Positions 37,131 to 46,765 of a stretch of 64,000 nt of DNA are shown one piece after another (position 1 is the stretch's first letter; each line of letters begins with the position of its first letter). The translations under genes and the position numbers were made by a program. A model generated the notes under the pieces. That model did not search any database. It saw only the letters and a list, made by a program, of their open reading frames with translations, and had not been told where the DNA came from. The stretch comes from NCEH01 sp043195095 (GTDB taxonomy: Bacteria; Pseudomonadota; Alphaproteobacteria; Rhizobiales; Xanthobacteraceae), in assembly GCF_043195095.1 (NCBI RefSeq), contig NZ_JBAFWN010000011.1. One strand, given 5' to 3'.

Positions 37131-38645
37131 ATGATGAACGCTCCCACGGATTTCGATGCCTTCGCCCAGCGCTATGCGCGCGGCGAGGCGCAGGTGGTGA
37201 CCACCACCCTGATCGCGGACCTCGAGACGCCGGTTTCCGCCTTCCTCAAGATCGCGGGCGAAAAGCCCAATGCGTTCCTGCTGGAATCGGTGGAGGGCGG
37301 CCAGACGCGCGGCCGCTATTCCATGATCGGCCTCGATCCCGACGTGATCTGGCGGGCCAATGGCGACAAGGCGGAAATCAACCGTTCCGCTTTGAGTGAC
37401 ACCCGCGCCTTCGAGCCCTGTGCCGAGCCGCCGCTGGTGGCCCTGCGCCGCCTGCTCGCCGAATCGGCCATCGATCTGCCGGCCGGGGCCCCGCCCATGG
37501 CGGCGGGCGTTTTCGGCTATCTCGGCTACGACATGGTGCGCCAGATGGAGCGCCTCGCGCCGGCCAAGCCCGATCCCATCGGCGTGCCGGAAGCTTTGCT
37601 CATCCGGCCGACGCTGATGGTGGTGTTCGATGCGGTGAAGGACGAACTCACCGCCGTGACGCCGGTGCGCCCGCAGGAGGGCGTGTCCGCCCGCGCGGCG
37701 TTCGAGGCGGCGCTCGCCCGGCTCGACAGCGTGGTGGCAGGGCTCGACCGGCCCATGGCCCACCCGGCGCCGGAGCCGTTTCACACCCATGTGGAGCCCG
37801 TTTCCAACACCACCGAGGCGGAATTCTGCGCCATGGTGGAGAAGGCGAAGGATTACATCCGCGCCGGCGACATCTTCCAGGTGGTGCTCTCCCAGCGGTT
37901 CGAAAGCCCGTTCGCCCTGCCCCCGTTCGCGCTCTACCGAGCGTTGCGGCGGGTCAATCCTGCACCGTTCCTGGTGTATCTGAACTTCGAGGGCTTTTCC
38001 GTCGTCTGCTCCAGCCCGGAAATCCTGGTGCGGCTGCGCGACGGCAAGGTCACCATCCGCCCCATCGCCGGCACCCGCAAGCGGGGTGCGACCCATGTCG
38101 AGGACGAGGCACTCGCCCAGGAATTGCTCGCCGATCCCAAGGAGCGGGCCGAGCATCTGATGCTACTGGACCTCGGCCGCAACGATGCGGGCCGGGTCTC
38201 GCAGATCGGCACGGTGGAGGTCACCGACAGCTTCTTCATCGAGCGCTACAGCCAGGTGATGCACATCGTCTCCAACGTCGAGGGGAAGGTGGACCCGCGC
38301 TTCGACGCGCTCGACGCGCTCGCGGCGGGCTTTCCCGCCGGCACGGTCTCCGGTGCGCCCAAGGTGCGGGCCATGGAAATCATCGACGAGCTGGAGAAGG
38401 ACAAGCGCGGCATCTATGCCGGCGCCATCGGCTATTTCAGCGCCAATGGCGAGATGGACACCTGCATCGTGCTGCGCACAGCCGTGGTGAAGGACGGGCG
38501 CATGTATGTGCAGGCCGGCGCCGGGCTGGTGTATGATTCCGTGCCGCTGAGCGAGCATCAGGAGTGCATCAACAAGGCCAAGGCCCTGTTCCGCGCCGGC
38601 GAGGAAGCGGTGCGCTTCGCCGCCCATGCCAAGAGGGGCCAGTGA
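37131..38645 (+). CDS. trpE: Anthranilate synthase component I
   Basis: A 504-aa enzyme making anthranilate from chorismate with ammonia from TrpG. The N-terminal LLES motif of the tryptophan feedback site and C-terminal catalytic motifs (RPIAGTRKRG, LVDLGRND-like LLDLGRNDAG, GTVSGAPKVRAME, GAIGYF) are present. ATG 37131 or 37134 is possible, as is TTG 37119 overlapping ppiD. It is a separate gene rather than the trpE(G) fusion found in Rhizobium and Bradyrhizobium. I saw no obvious attenuator leader before it. Confidence 0.95.
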   Translation: MMNAPTDFDAFAQRYARGEAQVVTTTLIADLETPVSAFLKIAGEKPNAFLLESVEGGQTRGRYSMIGLDPDVIWRANGDKAEINRSALSDTRAFEPCAEPPLVALRRLLAESAIDLPAGAPPMAAGVFGYLGYDMVRQMERLAPAKPDPIGVPEALLIRPTLMVVFDAVKDELTAVTPVRPQEGVSARAAFEAALARLDSVVAGLDRPMAHPAPEPFHTHVEPVSNTTEAEFCAMVEKAKDYIRAGDIFQVVLSQRFESPFALPPFALYRALRRVNPAPFLVYLNFEGFSVVCSSPEILVRLRDGKVTIRPIAGTRKRGATHVEDEALAQELLADPKERAEHLMLLDLGRNDAGRVSQIGTVEVTDSFFIERYSQVMHIVSNVEGKVDPRFDALDALAAGFPAGTVSGAPKVRAMEIIDELEKDKRGIYAGAIGYFSANGEMDTCIVLRTAVVKDGRMYVQAGAGLVYDSVPLSEHQECINKAKALFRAGEEAVRFAAHAKRGQ

Positions 38646-38785
38646 ACATGGCGCGTCCCGTGTGCATCCACGAGCGATGGCGTGAGGCTTGACCCTTCCG
38701 TCACCCCCGCGCTTTAACTCAGGGGCAGCTCCCACATCTTCCGCGAGGAGCGCGCCTGCCCGGATCCGCCGGGCCTGGAGCCACG

Positions 38786-39391
38786 ATGACCGCCGTTACG
38801 CTGATCGATAATTACGACAGCTTCACCTACAACCTCGTCCATTATCTCGGCGAGCTGGGCGCAAACGTCACCGTTCACCGCAACGATGCGCTGAGCGTCG
38901 AGGATGTGCTGGCCGAAAAGCCGGACGCCATCGTCATATCACCCGGCCCGTGCACGCCCACGGAAGCCGGCATCTGCTGCGATCTCATCGCGCGGGCCAG
39001 CACGCAAGTGCCGCTGTTCGGCGTGTGCCTCGGCCATCAGGCGATCGGCCAGGTGTTCGGCGGTGACGTGGTACGCGCGCCGATTCCCATGCACGGGAAG
39101 ATGTCGCAGATCCACCACGAAGGCCGCTCGGTGTTCCGCGGCCTGAACCATTCCTTCCTCGCCACGCGCTATCACTCCCTGATCGTCGAGCAGAACACCC
39201 TGCCCGACGCGCTGGAAGTGACCGCGCGCACCGAGGATGGGCTGATCATGGGCCTTGCCCACCGCACGCTGCCCGTGCACGGCGTGCAATTCCATCCCGA
39301 GAGCATCGCCTCGGAAAATGGTCACGCTTTGCTGCGCAATTTCCTTGAGATCGCTCGCGCCTTCAACGAAGGCCGGCAGGCGCGGAGCTGA
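38786..39391 (+). CDS. trpG: Anthranilate synthase component II (glutamine amidotransferase)
   Basis: A 201-aa class I glutamine amidotransferase supplying ammonia to TrpE. The catalytic triad is Cys81 (FGVCLGHQAIG), and His and Glu in GVQFHPESIAS. Full family length and start supported by GGAG. It follows trpE after a 140-bp gap in which I see no other gene, and is 4 bp ahead of trpD. Confidence 0.95.
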   Translation: MTAVTLIDNYDSFTYNLVHYLGELGANVTVHRNDALSVEDVLAEKPDAIVISPGPCTPTEAGICCDLIARASTQVPLFGVCLGHQAIGQVFGGDVVRAPIPMHGKMSQIHHEGRSVFRGLNHSFLATRYHSLIVEQNTLPDALEVTARTEDGLIMGLAHRTLPVHGVQFHPESIASENGHALLRNFLEIARAFNEGRQARS

Positions 39392-39395
39392 CGCC

Positions 39396-40430
39396 ATGGA
39401 ACAGTTCCGTCCCCTGCTCGGCAAGGTCGCGACCGGCGCGGCGCTGACGCGCGAGGAATCCGCCTACGTCTTCGACAAGATGATGTCGGGCGATGCCACG
39501 CCCTCGCAGATGGGCGCGCTGCTCATGGGCCTGCGCGTGCGCGGCGAGACCGTGGAGGAAATCGCCGGCGCGGTCAGCGTCATGCGCGCCAAGATGTTGC
39601 CGGTGGAAGCGCCGGACGAGGCGGTGGATGTGGTGGGTACCGGGGGCGATGCCTCCGGCTCCTACAATATCTCCACCTGCGCCGCCTTCATTGTGGCGGG
39701 CGCGGGCGTTCCGGTGGCCAAGCACGGCAACCGCGCGCTCTCCTCCAAGTCCGGCGCCGCCGACGTGCTGGCCGCGCTGGGCGTGCGGCTGGACCTTATG
39801 CCTGAGGGCATCTCGCGCTGTATCGCGGAGGCCGGCATCGGCTTCATGTTCGCGCCCTCTCATCATCCGGCCATGAAGCATGTGGGGCCGACGCGGGTGG
39901 AAATGGGCACCCGCACCATCTTCAACCTGCTCGGACCGCTCTCCAATCCGGCCGGCGTGAAGCGCCAGATGGTGGGCGTCTATGCCAAATCCTGGATCGT
40001 GCCGCTGGCCGAAGTGCTGCGCACGCTCGGATCGCAGCGGGCCTGGGTGGTCAACGGCTCCGACGGCTTGGACGAGATCACCTTGTCCGGCGTCACCCAT
40101 GTCGCCTCGCTGGAAGACGACCGCATCCACACGTTCGAGATTGCGCCGGAGGATGTGGGTCTGCGCTGCGTCGCGCCCGAGGCCTTGAAGGGCGGCGATG
40201 CCGCTCACAATGCCATCGCCCTGCGCGCGGTGCTGGATGGCGAACCCGGCGCCTATCGCGACGTGGCGGTGATGAATGCTGCGGCGGCGCTGCTCATTGC
40301 CGGCCGCGCTGCCGATCTTACCGACGGGGTAGCCATGGCGCAGACCTCCCTCGACACCGGCTCGGCGCGCGCCCGGCTGGAACAGCTGGTGATGGTTTCT
40401 GAAAAAGTCGCGCCCCCGGTGAAGTCATGA
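39396..40430 (+). CDS. trpD: Anthranilate phosphoribosyltransferase
   Basis: A 344-aa enzyme adding phosphoribose from PRPP to anthranilate. The PRPP-binding motif VVGTGGDASGSYNIST and the KHGNRALSSKSGAADVL motif are intact. ATG 39396 lies 4 bp after trpG. The stop overlaps the trpC start (ATGA), so the trpG-D-C block is coupled. Confidence 0.96.
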   Translation: MEQFRPLLGKVATGAALTREESAYVFDKMMSGDATPSQMGALLMGLRVRGETVEEIAGAVSVMRAKMLPVEAPDEAVDVVGTGGDASGSYNISTCAAFIVAGAGVPVAKHGNRALSSKSGAADVLAALGVRLDLMPEGISRCIAEAGIGFMFAPSHHPAMKHVGPTRVEMGTRTIFNLLGPLSNPAGVKRQMVGVYAKSWIVPLAEVLRTLGSQRAWVVNGSDGLDEITLSGVTHVASLEDDRIHTFEIAPEDVGLRCVAPEALKGGDAAHNAIALRAVLDGEPGAYRDVAVMNAAAALLIAGRAADLTDGVAMAQTSLDTGSARARLEQLVMVSEKVAPPVKS

Positions 40431-41218
40431 GCGATATCCTCACCCGCATCGAAGCCTATAAGCGCGAGGAGATCGCCGCCGCCAAGGCCGCGCGCCCGCT
40501 TTCCGAGGTGGAAGCGGCCGCCCGCGCGGCCAGCCCGGTTCGCCCGTTCGCCGGCGCCCTGCGCGCGGCTCTGGATGCCGGACGCACCGCTTTGATCGCC
40601 GAGATCAAGAAGGCCAGCCCCTCCAAGGGCCTGATCCGCCCTGACTTTGATCCTCCCGCGCTCGCCCGCGCCTATGAGGCGGGCGGGGCCGCGTGCCTCT
40701 CCGTCCTCACCGACACGCCCTCGTTCCAGGGCGCGCCGCAATTCCTGATCCAGGCGCGCGCGGCGGTTTCCCTGCCGGTGCTGCGGAAGGATTTCATGTA
40801 CGACACTTATCAGGTGGCGGAAGCGCGGGCCTGGGGCGCCGACTGCATCCTGATCATCATGGCCGGCGTCGATGACGCGTTGGCCCGCGACCTGCTGGAC
40901 GCGGCGACCGCCTATGGCATGGACGCCATCGTGGAAGTCCATGACGCAGAAGAGCTGGATCGCGCGCTTGCCCTGCCCTGCACGCTGGTCGGCATCAACA
41001 ACCGCAATCTGCGGACCTTCGAGACCACGCTGGACACCAGCGCGCTCCTCGCCCCACGGGTACCGAAGGACCGCATCTGCATCGGCGAAAGCGGCATCTT
41101 CACTCCGCAGGACGTGACGCGCCTCGCTGGCGTCGGCATCGGCACGATCCTCGTGGGCGAAAGCCTGATGCGGCAAAGCGATGTCGCTTCCGCGACACGC
41201 ACGCTTCTTGCGGCGTGA
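40427..41218 (+). CDS. trpC: Indole-3-glycerol phosphate synthase
   Basis: A 263-aa TIM-barrel enzyme closing the indole ring. Catalytic lysines are in EIKKASPSKG and LRKDFMYDTYQV; INNRNLRTFE and GESGIFTPQDV carry the phosphate site. It is not fused to trpF, which is absent here. Last trp gene of the run. Confidence 0.96.
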   Translation: MSDILTRIEAYKREEIAAAKAARPLSEVEAAARAASPVRPFAGALRAALDAGRTALIAEIKKASPSKGLIRPDFDPPALARAYEAGGAACLSVLTDTPSFQGAPQFLIQARAAVSLPVLRKDFMYDTYQVAEARAWGADCILIIMAGVDDALARDLLDAATAYGMDAIVEVHDAEELDRALALPCTLVGINNRNLRTFETTLDTSALLAPRVPKDRICIGESGIFTPQDVTRLAGVGIGTILVGESLMRQSDVASATRTLLAA

Positions 41219-41306
41219 TCTTGCCGTATACGTCACCTTAGCGTCTAATGGCGGCGCAACCGTCCGCAACGAGGCGGTGCGAGGAAACGATCTCAGGAGA
41301 ATGCTC

Positions 41307-41720
41307 ATGAGGACGCTGCTTGTGGCGGCTGTGCTGTCGGTCGCCTGCGTACCCGCCTTCGCCGCCGACGTGACCGGCAGTTGGGCGACACCGACGAAGA
41401 ACGGCATCGTAGAAATCACGAAATGCGGGAATTCCGTTTGCGGCCGGCTGGTCTCTTCCGACGGCATCAAGGCCGATCCGGCGCTGAAGGATCTCAACAA
41501 TTCCAACGCATCGCTGCGCAGCCGCCCGCTCAAGGGACTGCAGATTCTCCAGGGCTTCTCGGGTGGGCCGACCACCTGGACCGGCGGCGAAATCTACAAT
41601 GCCGAGGACGGCAAGACCTATAGCGCCACATTGACCCTGGACGGCGACAACACGCTCAAGGTACGCGGTTGCGTGATCGTGCCGCTGTGCCAGACCCAGA
41701 CCTGGACGAGGAGCCGCTGA
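41307..41720 (+). CDS. DUF2147 secreted protein
   Basis: A 137-aa protein with a signal peptide (residues 1-19, cleavage near AFA-AD). The mature part has the DUF2147 pattern: GSWATPTKNGIVEITKCG, GRLVSS, GGEIYNAEDGKTYSATLTL and a C-terminal RGCVIVPLCQTQTW with paired cysteines. Function unknown; the domain is found in small periplasmic beta-barrel proteins. ATG 41307 is preferred since AGGAG lies 7 nt upstream. Located between trpC and moaC, 4 bp before moaC. Confidence 0.85.
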   Translation: MRTLLVAAVLSVACVPAFAADVTGSWATPTKNGIVEITKCGNSVCGRLVSSDGIKADPALKDLNNSNASLRSRPLKGLQILQGFSGGPTTWTGGEIYNAEDGKTYSATLTLDGDNTLKVRGCVIVPLCQTQTWTRSR

Positions 41721-41724
41721 CGCC

Positions 41725-42207
41725 ATGACCGAACTGACCCATCTGGATGCCCAGGGCGCCGCGCGCATGGTCGACGTCTCGCAAAAGGCGGTCACCACGC
41801 GCGAGGCGCTGGCGGAAGGGCGGGTCGTGATGGCGGCGGCGACCCTGGAGCTGATCCTGTCGGGCAATGCGAAGAAGGGCGACGTGCTCGGCGTCGCCCG
41901 GATCGCCGGGATCATGGCTTCAAAGCGCACCCATGAGCTCATCCCCCTGTGCCATCCCTTGATGATTTCGAAGGTGGAAGTGGAGATCGAGCCTGATGCG
42001 GCCCTGCCCGGTCTCGTGGTGCGCGCGCGGGTGAAGGTGAGCGGACAGACCGGCGTCGAGATGGAGGCGCTGACGGCGGTTTCCCTCGCCTGCCTGACCA
42101 TCTATGACATGGCCAAGGCCGCTGACCGCGGCATGCGCATCGAGGGGATTCGCCTGCTGGAGAAAGCCGGCGGTCGCTCCGGCGAGTGGCGCGCCGACGA
42201 CGCCTAA
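41725..42207 (+). CDS. moaC: Cyclic pyranopterin monophosphate synthase accessory protein MoaC
   Basis: A 160-aa enzyme of molybdenum cofactor synthesis, converting the 3',8-cyclo-GTP formed by MoaA to cyclic pyranopterin monophosphate. The motifs HMVDVS-like ARMVDVSQKA, LIPLCHPL, GVEMEALTA and the catalytic lysine in TIYDMAKAADRGM are present; E. coli has Cys rather than Ala just before that lysine. Adjacent to moeA in the usual order. Confidence 0.95.
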   Translation: MTELTHLDAQGAARMVDVSQKAVTTREALAEGRVVMAAATLELILSGNAKKGDVLGVARIAGIMASKRTHELIPLCHPLMISKVEVEIEPDAALPGLVVRARVKVSGQTGVEMEALTAVSLACLTIYDMAKAADRGMRIEGIRLLEKAGGRSGEWRADDA

Positions 42208-42245
42208 GGCGCCCGAGCCAGAAACAGGAATTTGGAGCAGGCGAC

Positions 42246-43457
42246 ATGGCATTGATGCCGGTGGAAGAGGCCCTCGCGCTCGTGGTGGCCGGCGTCGCGC
42301 CCTTGTCCGTGCAATCCGTGCCCGTGGACGAGGCTACGGGCCGCGTGCTCGCCGCCGATCTTTGGGCGCGGCGCAGCCAACCGGCGGCCGACATGTCAGC
42401 CATGGACGGATATGCGGTGGCCGCCGCCGACATCGCGCAGGTTCCCGCGACCTTGCGCGTCATCGGCGAATCCGCCGCCGGGCGTCCGTTTGCGGGTGCA
42501 CTCGCGCGGGGGGAAGCAGTGCGCATCTTCACCGGCGCGCTCCTGCCCACGGGCGCGGACACGGTGGTGATTCAGGAGAATATCGCGCGCGACGGCGATC
42601 TCATCACCACCACCGCCGCCACCGCACCGCTGCGCAACGTGCGCAAGGCGGGGTTTGATTTTCCCGCGGGCAGCCTGATCCTGCCCGCCGGACGGCGCCT
42701 GACGGACCGCGACGTGATGCTGGCGGCGGCGGCCGATCATTCCAGGCTCGACGTCGTCGCGCGGCCGAAGGTGGGGATTTTGCAAACCGGCGACGAGCTG
42801 GTTCGCCCGGGCGACGGCGGCGGCGCGCTCTCCGACGTCGTGGTGTCGAATGTCTACGGCCTGGCGGCGCTCGCCCGTGCTTATGGTGCCGAAGCGGTGG
42901 ATCTCGGCCTCGTAGGCGATTCCCTCGATGCCACCCGCGCCGCGATCCGCGCTGCAAGCGAATCGGGACTAGACGTGCTGATCACCTCCGGCGGGGCCTC
43001 GGTGGGTGAGCACGACCTGATCGCCCCGGCTTTGCGGGCCGAAGGCGTGGCGCTGACCGTTCACAGGATCGCCCTGCGGCCAGGAAAACCGCTGATGTTC
43101 GGCGCGCGCGGCGGCATGCGCGTGCTCGGCCTGCCGGGCAACCCGGTGTCGGCCTATGTCGGTGCCGTGCTGTTTCTCGTTCCGCTGCTGAATGCGCTTC
43201 AGCGCGCCGCCCAGGGCCAACCACTGCGCGCGGCGCGCCTCGGCTGCCCGGTGAAGGCCAATGATTCCCGGGTCGATTACATGCGCGCGACCCTGTCGTT
43301 CGCCGCAGACGGGGCCTTGGTCGCAACACCGCTGCCGATCCAGGACAGCTCCATGCTGACCACCCTTGCCATGGCCGATTGCCTGTTGATCCGGCCGGCT
43401 TTCGCACCCGCCGGCGCGACCGGCGATCCTTGCTCGGTGCTTCAACTGCCCTCCTGA
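42246..43457 (+). CDS. moeA: Molybdopterin molybdenumtransferase MoeA
   Basis: A 403-aa enzyme inserting molybdate into adenylated molybdopterin. Motifs SAMDGYA, IFTGALLPTGADTVV, TGDELV, SGGASVGEHD and GLPGNPVSAYV fit the family, and the C-terminal domain IV is complete. ATG 42246 has GGAGCAGG upstream; a frame extending 20 codons into moaC is less likely. Confidence 0.96.
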   Translation: MALMPVEEALALVVAGVAPLSVQSVPVDEATGRVLAADLWARRSQPAADMSAMDGYAVAAADIAQVPATLRVIGESAAGRPFAGALARGEAVRIFTGALLPTGADTVVIQENIARDGDLITTTAATAPLRNVRKAGFDFPAGSLILPAGRRLTDRDVMLAAAADHSRLDVVARPKVGILQTGDELVRPGDGGGALSDVVVSNVYGLAALARAYGAEAVDLGLVGDSLDATRAAIRAASESGLDVLITSGGASVGEHDLIAPALRAEGVALTVHRIALRPGKPLMFGARGGMRVLGLPGNPVSAYVGAVLFLVPLLNALQRAAQGQPLRAARLGCPVKANDSRVDYMRATLSFAADGALVATPLPIQDSSMLTTLAMADCLLIRPAFAPAGATGDPCSVLQLPS

Positions 43458-43487
43458 AATACCGTTAACGCGATGTTCACCCTTGCG

Positions 43488-43502
43488 GAACACAAAAGGA
43501 AC
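43488..43502. promoter_or_regulatory. LexA (SOS) box upstream of lexA
   Basis: GAAC-ACAAAAG-GAAC is the complement of GTTC-N7-GTTC, the alphaproteobacterial SOS box, with no mismatch. It is 93 bp upstream of the lexA start and predicts LexA autorepression. Confidence 0.85.
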
Positions 43503-43513
43503 AGCTAATGCTT

Positions 43514-43528
43514 GTTCATGATTTGTTT
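43514..43528. promoter_or_regulatory. Second, imperfect LexA box
   Basis: GTTC-ATGATTT-GTTT differs from GTTC-N7-GTTC by one base. It lies 11 bp after the perfect box, in the opposite orientation, and could allow cooperative LexA binding. Confidence 0.5.
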
Positions 43529-43594
43529 CGGTTTTGATGATGTCCTTTGGGTCATCGCTGCCGAACCGGAAGCGGGATGGGGACGGGTGAGACC

Positions 43595-44314
43595 ATGCTG
43601 ACGCGCAAGCAATATGATCTGTTGCGTTTCATCCATGAACGCCTGAAGGAAACCGGCGTCCCGCCCTCCTTCGACGAGATGAAGGAAGCCCTCGACCTTC
43701 GCTCCAAGTCCGGCATTCATCGGTTGATCACGGCCCTGGAAGAGCGCGGCTTCATTCGCCGCCTTCCCAATCGCGCCCGGGCGTTGGAAGTGGTCCGCCT
43801 GCCGGACAGCGCCGCCCCTGGCCTTGCTGCGAGCCGTGCGGCGTCCGCCGGCGGGCGTGGCTTCTCGCCGAGCGTCATCGAAGGCAGCCTCGGCCGGGTA
43901 CGCCCGCCGGTGGAGGACGAGGAGAGTTCGCCCACCGTGACCGTGCCGGTCATGGGCCGCATCGCCGCCGGCTCTCCCATTTCTGCGATCCAAACCCGCA
44001 GCCACACCTTGAACGTGCCGCCGGAAATGCTGGGCACGGGCGAGCACTTCGCTCTGGAAGTGCGCGGCGACAGCATGATCGAAGCCGGCATCCTGGATGG
44101 CGACACCGTGCTGATCCGCAAATGCGACAGCGCCGAGACAGGCGACATCATCGTCGCCCTCGTGGACGACGAGGAAGCCACCTTGAAGCGCCTGCGCAAG
44201 AAGGGCGCTTCCATCGCGCTGGAGGCCGCCAACCCGGCCTATGAGACCCGGATCTTTGGTCCGGACCGGATCCGGGTTCAGGGACGGCTCGTCGGCCTGA
44301 TGCGCCGCTATTGA
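43595..44314 (+). CDS. lexA: SOS repressor LexA
   Basis: A 239-aa repressor. The N-terminal winged helix (LTRKQYDLLRFIHERL) is joined through a longer linker to the S24 peptidase domain. The self-cleavage bond is Ala125-Gly126 (RIAAGSP), with Ser160 (RGDSMIEAG) and Lys198 (ATLKRLRKK) as the catalytic pair. ATG 43595 is the start typical for alphaproteobacteria (MLTRKQ). Preceded by SOS boxes; end of the trp/mo run. Confidence 0.97.
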   Translation: MLTRKQYDLLRFIHERLKETGVPPSFDEMKEALDLRSKSGIHRLITALEERGFIRRLPNRARALEVVRLPDSAAPGLAASRAASAGGRGFSPSVIEGSLGRVRPPVEDEESSPTVTVPVMGRIAAGSPISAIQTRSHTLNVPPEMLGTGEHFALEVRGDSMIEAGILDGDTVLIRKCDSAETGDIIVALVDDEEATLKRLRKKGASIALEAANPAYETRIFGPDRIRVQGRLVGLMRRY

Positions 44315-44356
44315 GCTGTCCGGGTTCCGGCTGATCTGTGTCCGTACCGGCGGGAC

Positions 44357-46639
44357 TTAACGGGCGGCGTCAGCCTCGATCTGTTCGACGGCCCCCGCTT
44401 CCCTTTCCCCCTCGGCGACCGGAGGTAAGGGCGGCATCCAAGGGCGCTGCTGGCTGGTGGAGCGGGCCGGAACGATCCGCCATCGTTCGGGCGGCACGGT
44501 CCCTTCAGGTGCACGAAACAAGGCAAGCGTGCCGGTATTCACCATGTTGGCGGGCGTGATCACCTGGGCCGGGCACCTCTTGGGGGCAGGGTACGGTGTG
44601 ACGATGAGCGCCGCGTTCAGGCAGTCCGCCTCCAGCCCCTCCGGCCGGCGCGAGACGGCGAGGACCCCGCCCGAGGTGGAGGCCGTGCACCCCAGCTTGT
44701 CGCAGCGAAAGGCGTCGGCCAATCCCTCGGACCGGGAGGTGCGGCCATCACTTTCCCGGCTGAGCCATTGGTCCGCCACCATCCGGTTGGACGTCGCCCC
44801 GAGGATGGAGAGCCGTCCGTCCGCCGCGCGCACCGCGACTGTCCGCCCGTTCGGCGCGATCAATATGTCCGGACGCTGCGGCGCTCCGCCGAGCGCGAGT
44901 GCTGCCAGCGCCGGAACCACCGCGATCGCCGCGAGCCGTCCGCGCAGGAGGCACAGGCACAACAAGGCAAGGCTCGCGGCAAGGACCGAGGGCGCATTGA
45001 ACCAGTCGGTCCGCAGGCCGGCGCCCGGCAGCGCCGCGACCTTGTTCGATACGCCCACCATGATGTCGATGCCGAGCCCCATGATGGGCCACGCCAGCGA
45101 ATCCAGGCCGAACGGCAGCAGCAGCACGCCGAGTAGGCCGAACGGCATCACCAGGAAGCTCACGGCCGGCATGGCGGCGAGATTCGAGAGCAGGCCATAG
45201 GCGCCGATTCGCTGGAAATGCAGGGCGCCGTACGGCGCCGTCGCAAGGCCCGCGACCAGGGAGGTCAGCGCGAGGCCGCCCACGAACACGCCAAGCTTCA
45301 GCGCGGCGCGCGCGACCCATCCCTCTGCGGTCCATCCCGGCCGCAACGGACGCAACCGCTCGAACGCCGCCACCAGCGCGAGCGTCGCGGCAAACGACAT
45401 CTGCATCCCGGGATCGAGCACCGAGACCGGCGCCGCCGCGAGCACCAGCACCGCCGCAACCGCGACGCTTCGAAGGGTCAGCGCGGCGCGTCCGACGATC
45501 ACGCCCAATAGCACCAGGCCCAGCATCAGGAACGAGCGCTGCGCGGCCACGTCATTGCCCGACAGGACGAGATAGAGCGCGCTTCCCAGCAATGCGCAGA
45601 GCGCCGCGAGAGACTTGACCGGCGCGCCGAGCGCCAGAGGTGGGAACAGCGCTAACAACCCGCGCACCAGGGCGAACAGCGTGCCCGCCACCAGCGCCAT
45701 GTGCAGCCCGGAAATCGAGAGCACATGGGTCAGGCCGGAGAGGCGCATGCTCTCTTCCACGGCCGGCGCGATGGAGGAGCGGTCGCCGGTCACGAGCGCC
45801 ACGGCGATATCGGCGGCAGCGCCGCTCAGCACCAGGCGGATGCGGGCGGCGAGCGCGACCCGCACCGTGTGGACCAAAGCGGCGATGCGCACCGAGAGCG
45901 GTGGCGCCTGCGCCAGGGGGGCCGCTTTCGGCGCGCCGAGGGCGAAGCCCACCGCGTCGATGCCGGCGAACCACGGTGCCCGGCCGAAATCATGCTCTCC
46001 CGCCATGGCCGGCCCGAGTGGCGGCAGTAGCCGCGCGGAAACGCTGATCCCGGCGCCGACGGTGGGCGCCGAGCCACGCGGCAACGACAGGCGCACCCGT
46101 TCCGGCTTGAAAGCCAGTCCCCGTGCTTGGGCGGTCTCGACCCGCAGCAGGATTCGGTCGGCGGTGGCGCGTTTCTCCAGATGCTCCACGAATCCCGTCA
46201 GCCGCACCGTCCCCGCTGGTGGGATAAGGATCGGCCGCGTGATGCGGGCGGTCTGGAGGCAGGCCAGGGTAAAGCCGCAGGCGAGCGCCGTCACGCCCGC
46301 CAGCACTGCGAAGGAATAGACGCGCGCCCGCGCCGCGAGCGTCGCGGCCAGCAGCGCCGCCGTCAGCAGAAGGCACGCGACCAGCGAGGGCTCCTGGTCG
46401 GCGCCGAAATAGAGCAGGATGCCGACGGCAAACAGCACCGGCAGCCACAGCACCAGCCGCCCCGCCTCCGCCTCGGCGCGGATGTCAGCGGCAAGGGCGG
46501 CGAACAGGCGCGCCCGCAGATCGCCGAGGATACTGAGCGGGCGCGGCGCGGCCTGTCCCGTGCCCCAGACAGCGGCGCGCGCGCCGCGCATCCGTGCGCA
46601 CGACGGGCCGTCCTCGCCGGTGTTTGATGTCCCTGCCAT
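44357..46639 (-). CDS. ComEC/Rec2 family DNA-uptake channel protein
   Basis: A 760-aa multi-helix membrane protein. An N-terminal DUF4131 domain (about 60-240) precedes the Competence domain (about 250-540) with the conserved LTHVLSISGLHMALVAG and LSGNDVAAQRSFLM motifs. The C-terminal 180 residues correspond in position to the metallo-beta-lactamase domain of full ComEC, but no HxHxDH motif is visible, as in many proteobacterial copies. Role in natural transformation is inferred; no other com gene is here. Divergent from gltX. Confidence 0.88.
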   Translation of the reverse strand: MAGTSNTGEDGPSCARMRGARAAVWGTGQAAPRPLSILGDLRARLFAALAADIRAEAEAGRLVLWLPVLFAVGILLYFGADQEPSLVACLLLTAALLAATLAARARVYSFAVLAGVTALACGFTLACLQTARITRPILIPPAGTVRLTGFVEHLEKRATADRILLRVETAQARGLAFKPERVRLSLPRGSAPTVGAGISVSARLLPPLGPAMAGEHDFGRAPWFAGIDAVGFALGAPKAAPLAQAPPLSVRIAALVHTVRVALAARIRLVLSGAAADIAVALVTGDRSSIAPAVEESMRLSGLTHVLSISGLHMALVAGTLFALVRGLLALFPPLALGAPVKSLAALCALLGSALYLVLSGNDVAAQRSFLMLGLVLLGVIVGRAALTLRSVAVAAVLVLAAAPVSVLDPGMQMSFAATLALVAAFERLRPLRPGWTAEGWVARAALKLGVFVGGLALTSLVAGLATAPYGALHFQRIGAYGLLSNLAAMPAVSFLVMPFGLLGVLLLPFGLDSLAWPIMGLGIDIMVGVSNKVAALPGAGLRTDWFNAPSVLAASLALLCLCLLRGRLAAIAVVPALAALALGGAPQRPDILIAPNGRTVAVRAADGRLSILGATSNRMVADQWLSRESDGRTSRSEGLADAFRCDKLGCTASTSGGVLAVSRRPEGLEADCLNAALIVTPYPAPKRCPAQVITPANMVNTGTLALFRAPEGTVPPERWRIVPARSTSQQRPWMPPLPPVAEGEREAGAVEQIEADAAR

Positions 46640-46765
46640 GCCCCCGCGTTCCCCAACGCGCGCGCCTATGCTACACGGGCGCCGCCCGCGCGCCACATGC
46701 CGGCGATGCACCAAGCATCCCGGCGACGCGCCCGCCCCGCTCCAGACCCCTTTTCGGCGGACTTC

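Noticed and set aside
41725..42207. Possible inactive MoaC because Cys before the catalytic Lys is Ala
   Set aside because: The catalytic Lys and all other motifs are kept; the Cys is not known to be catalytic.
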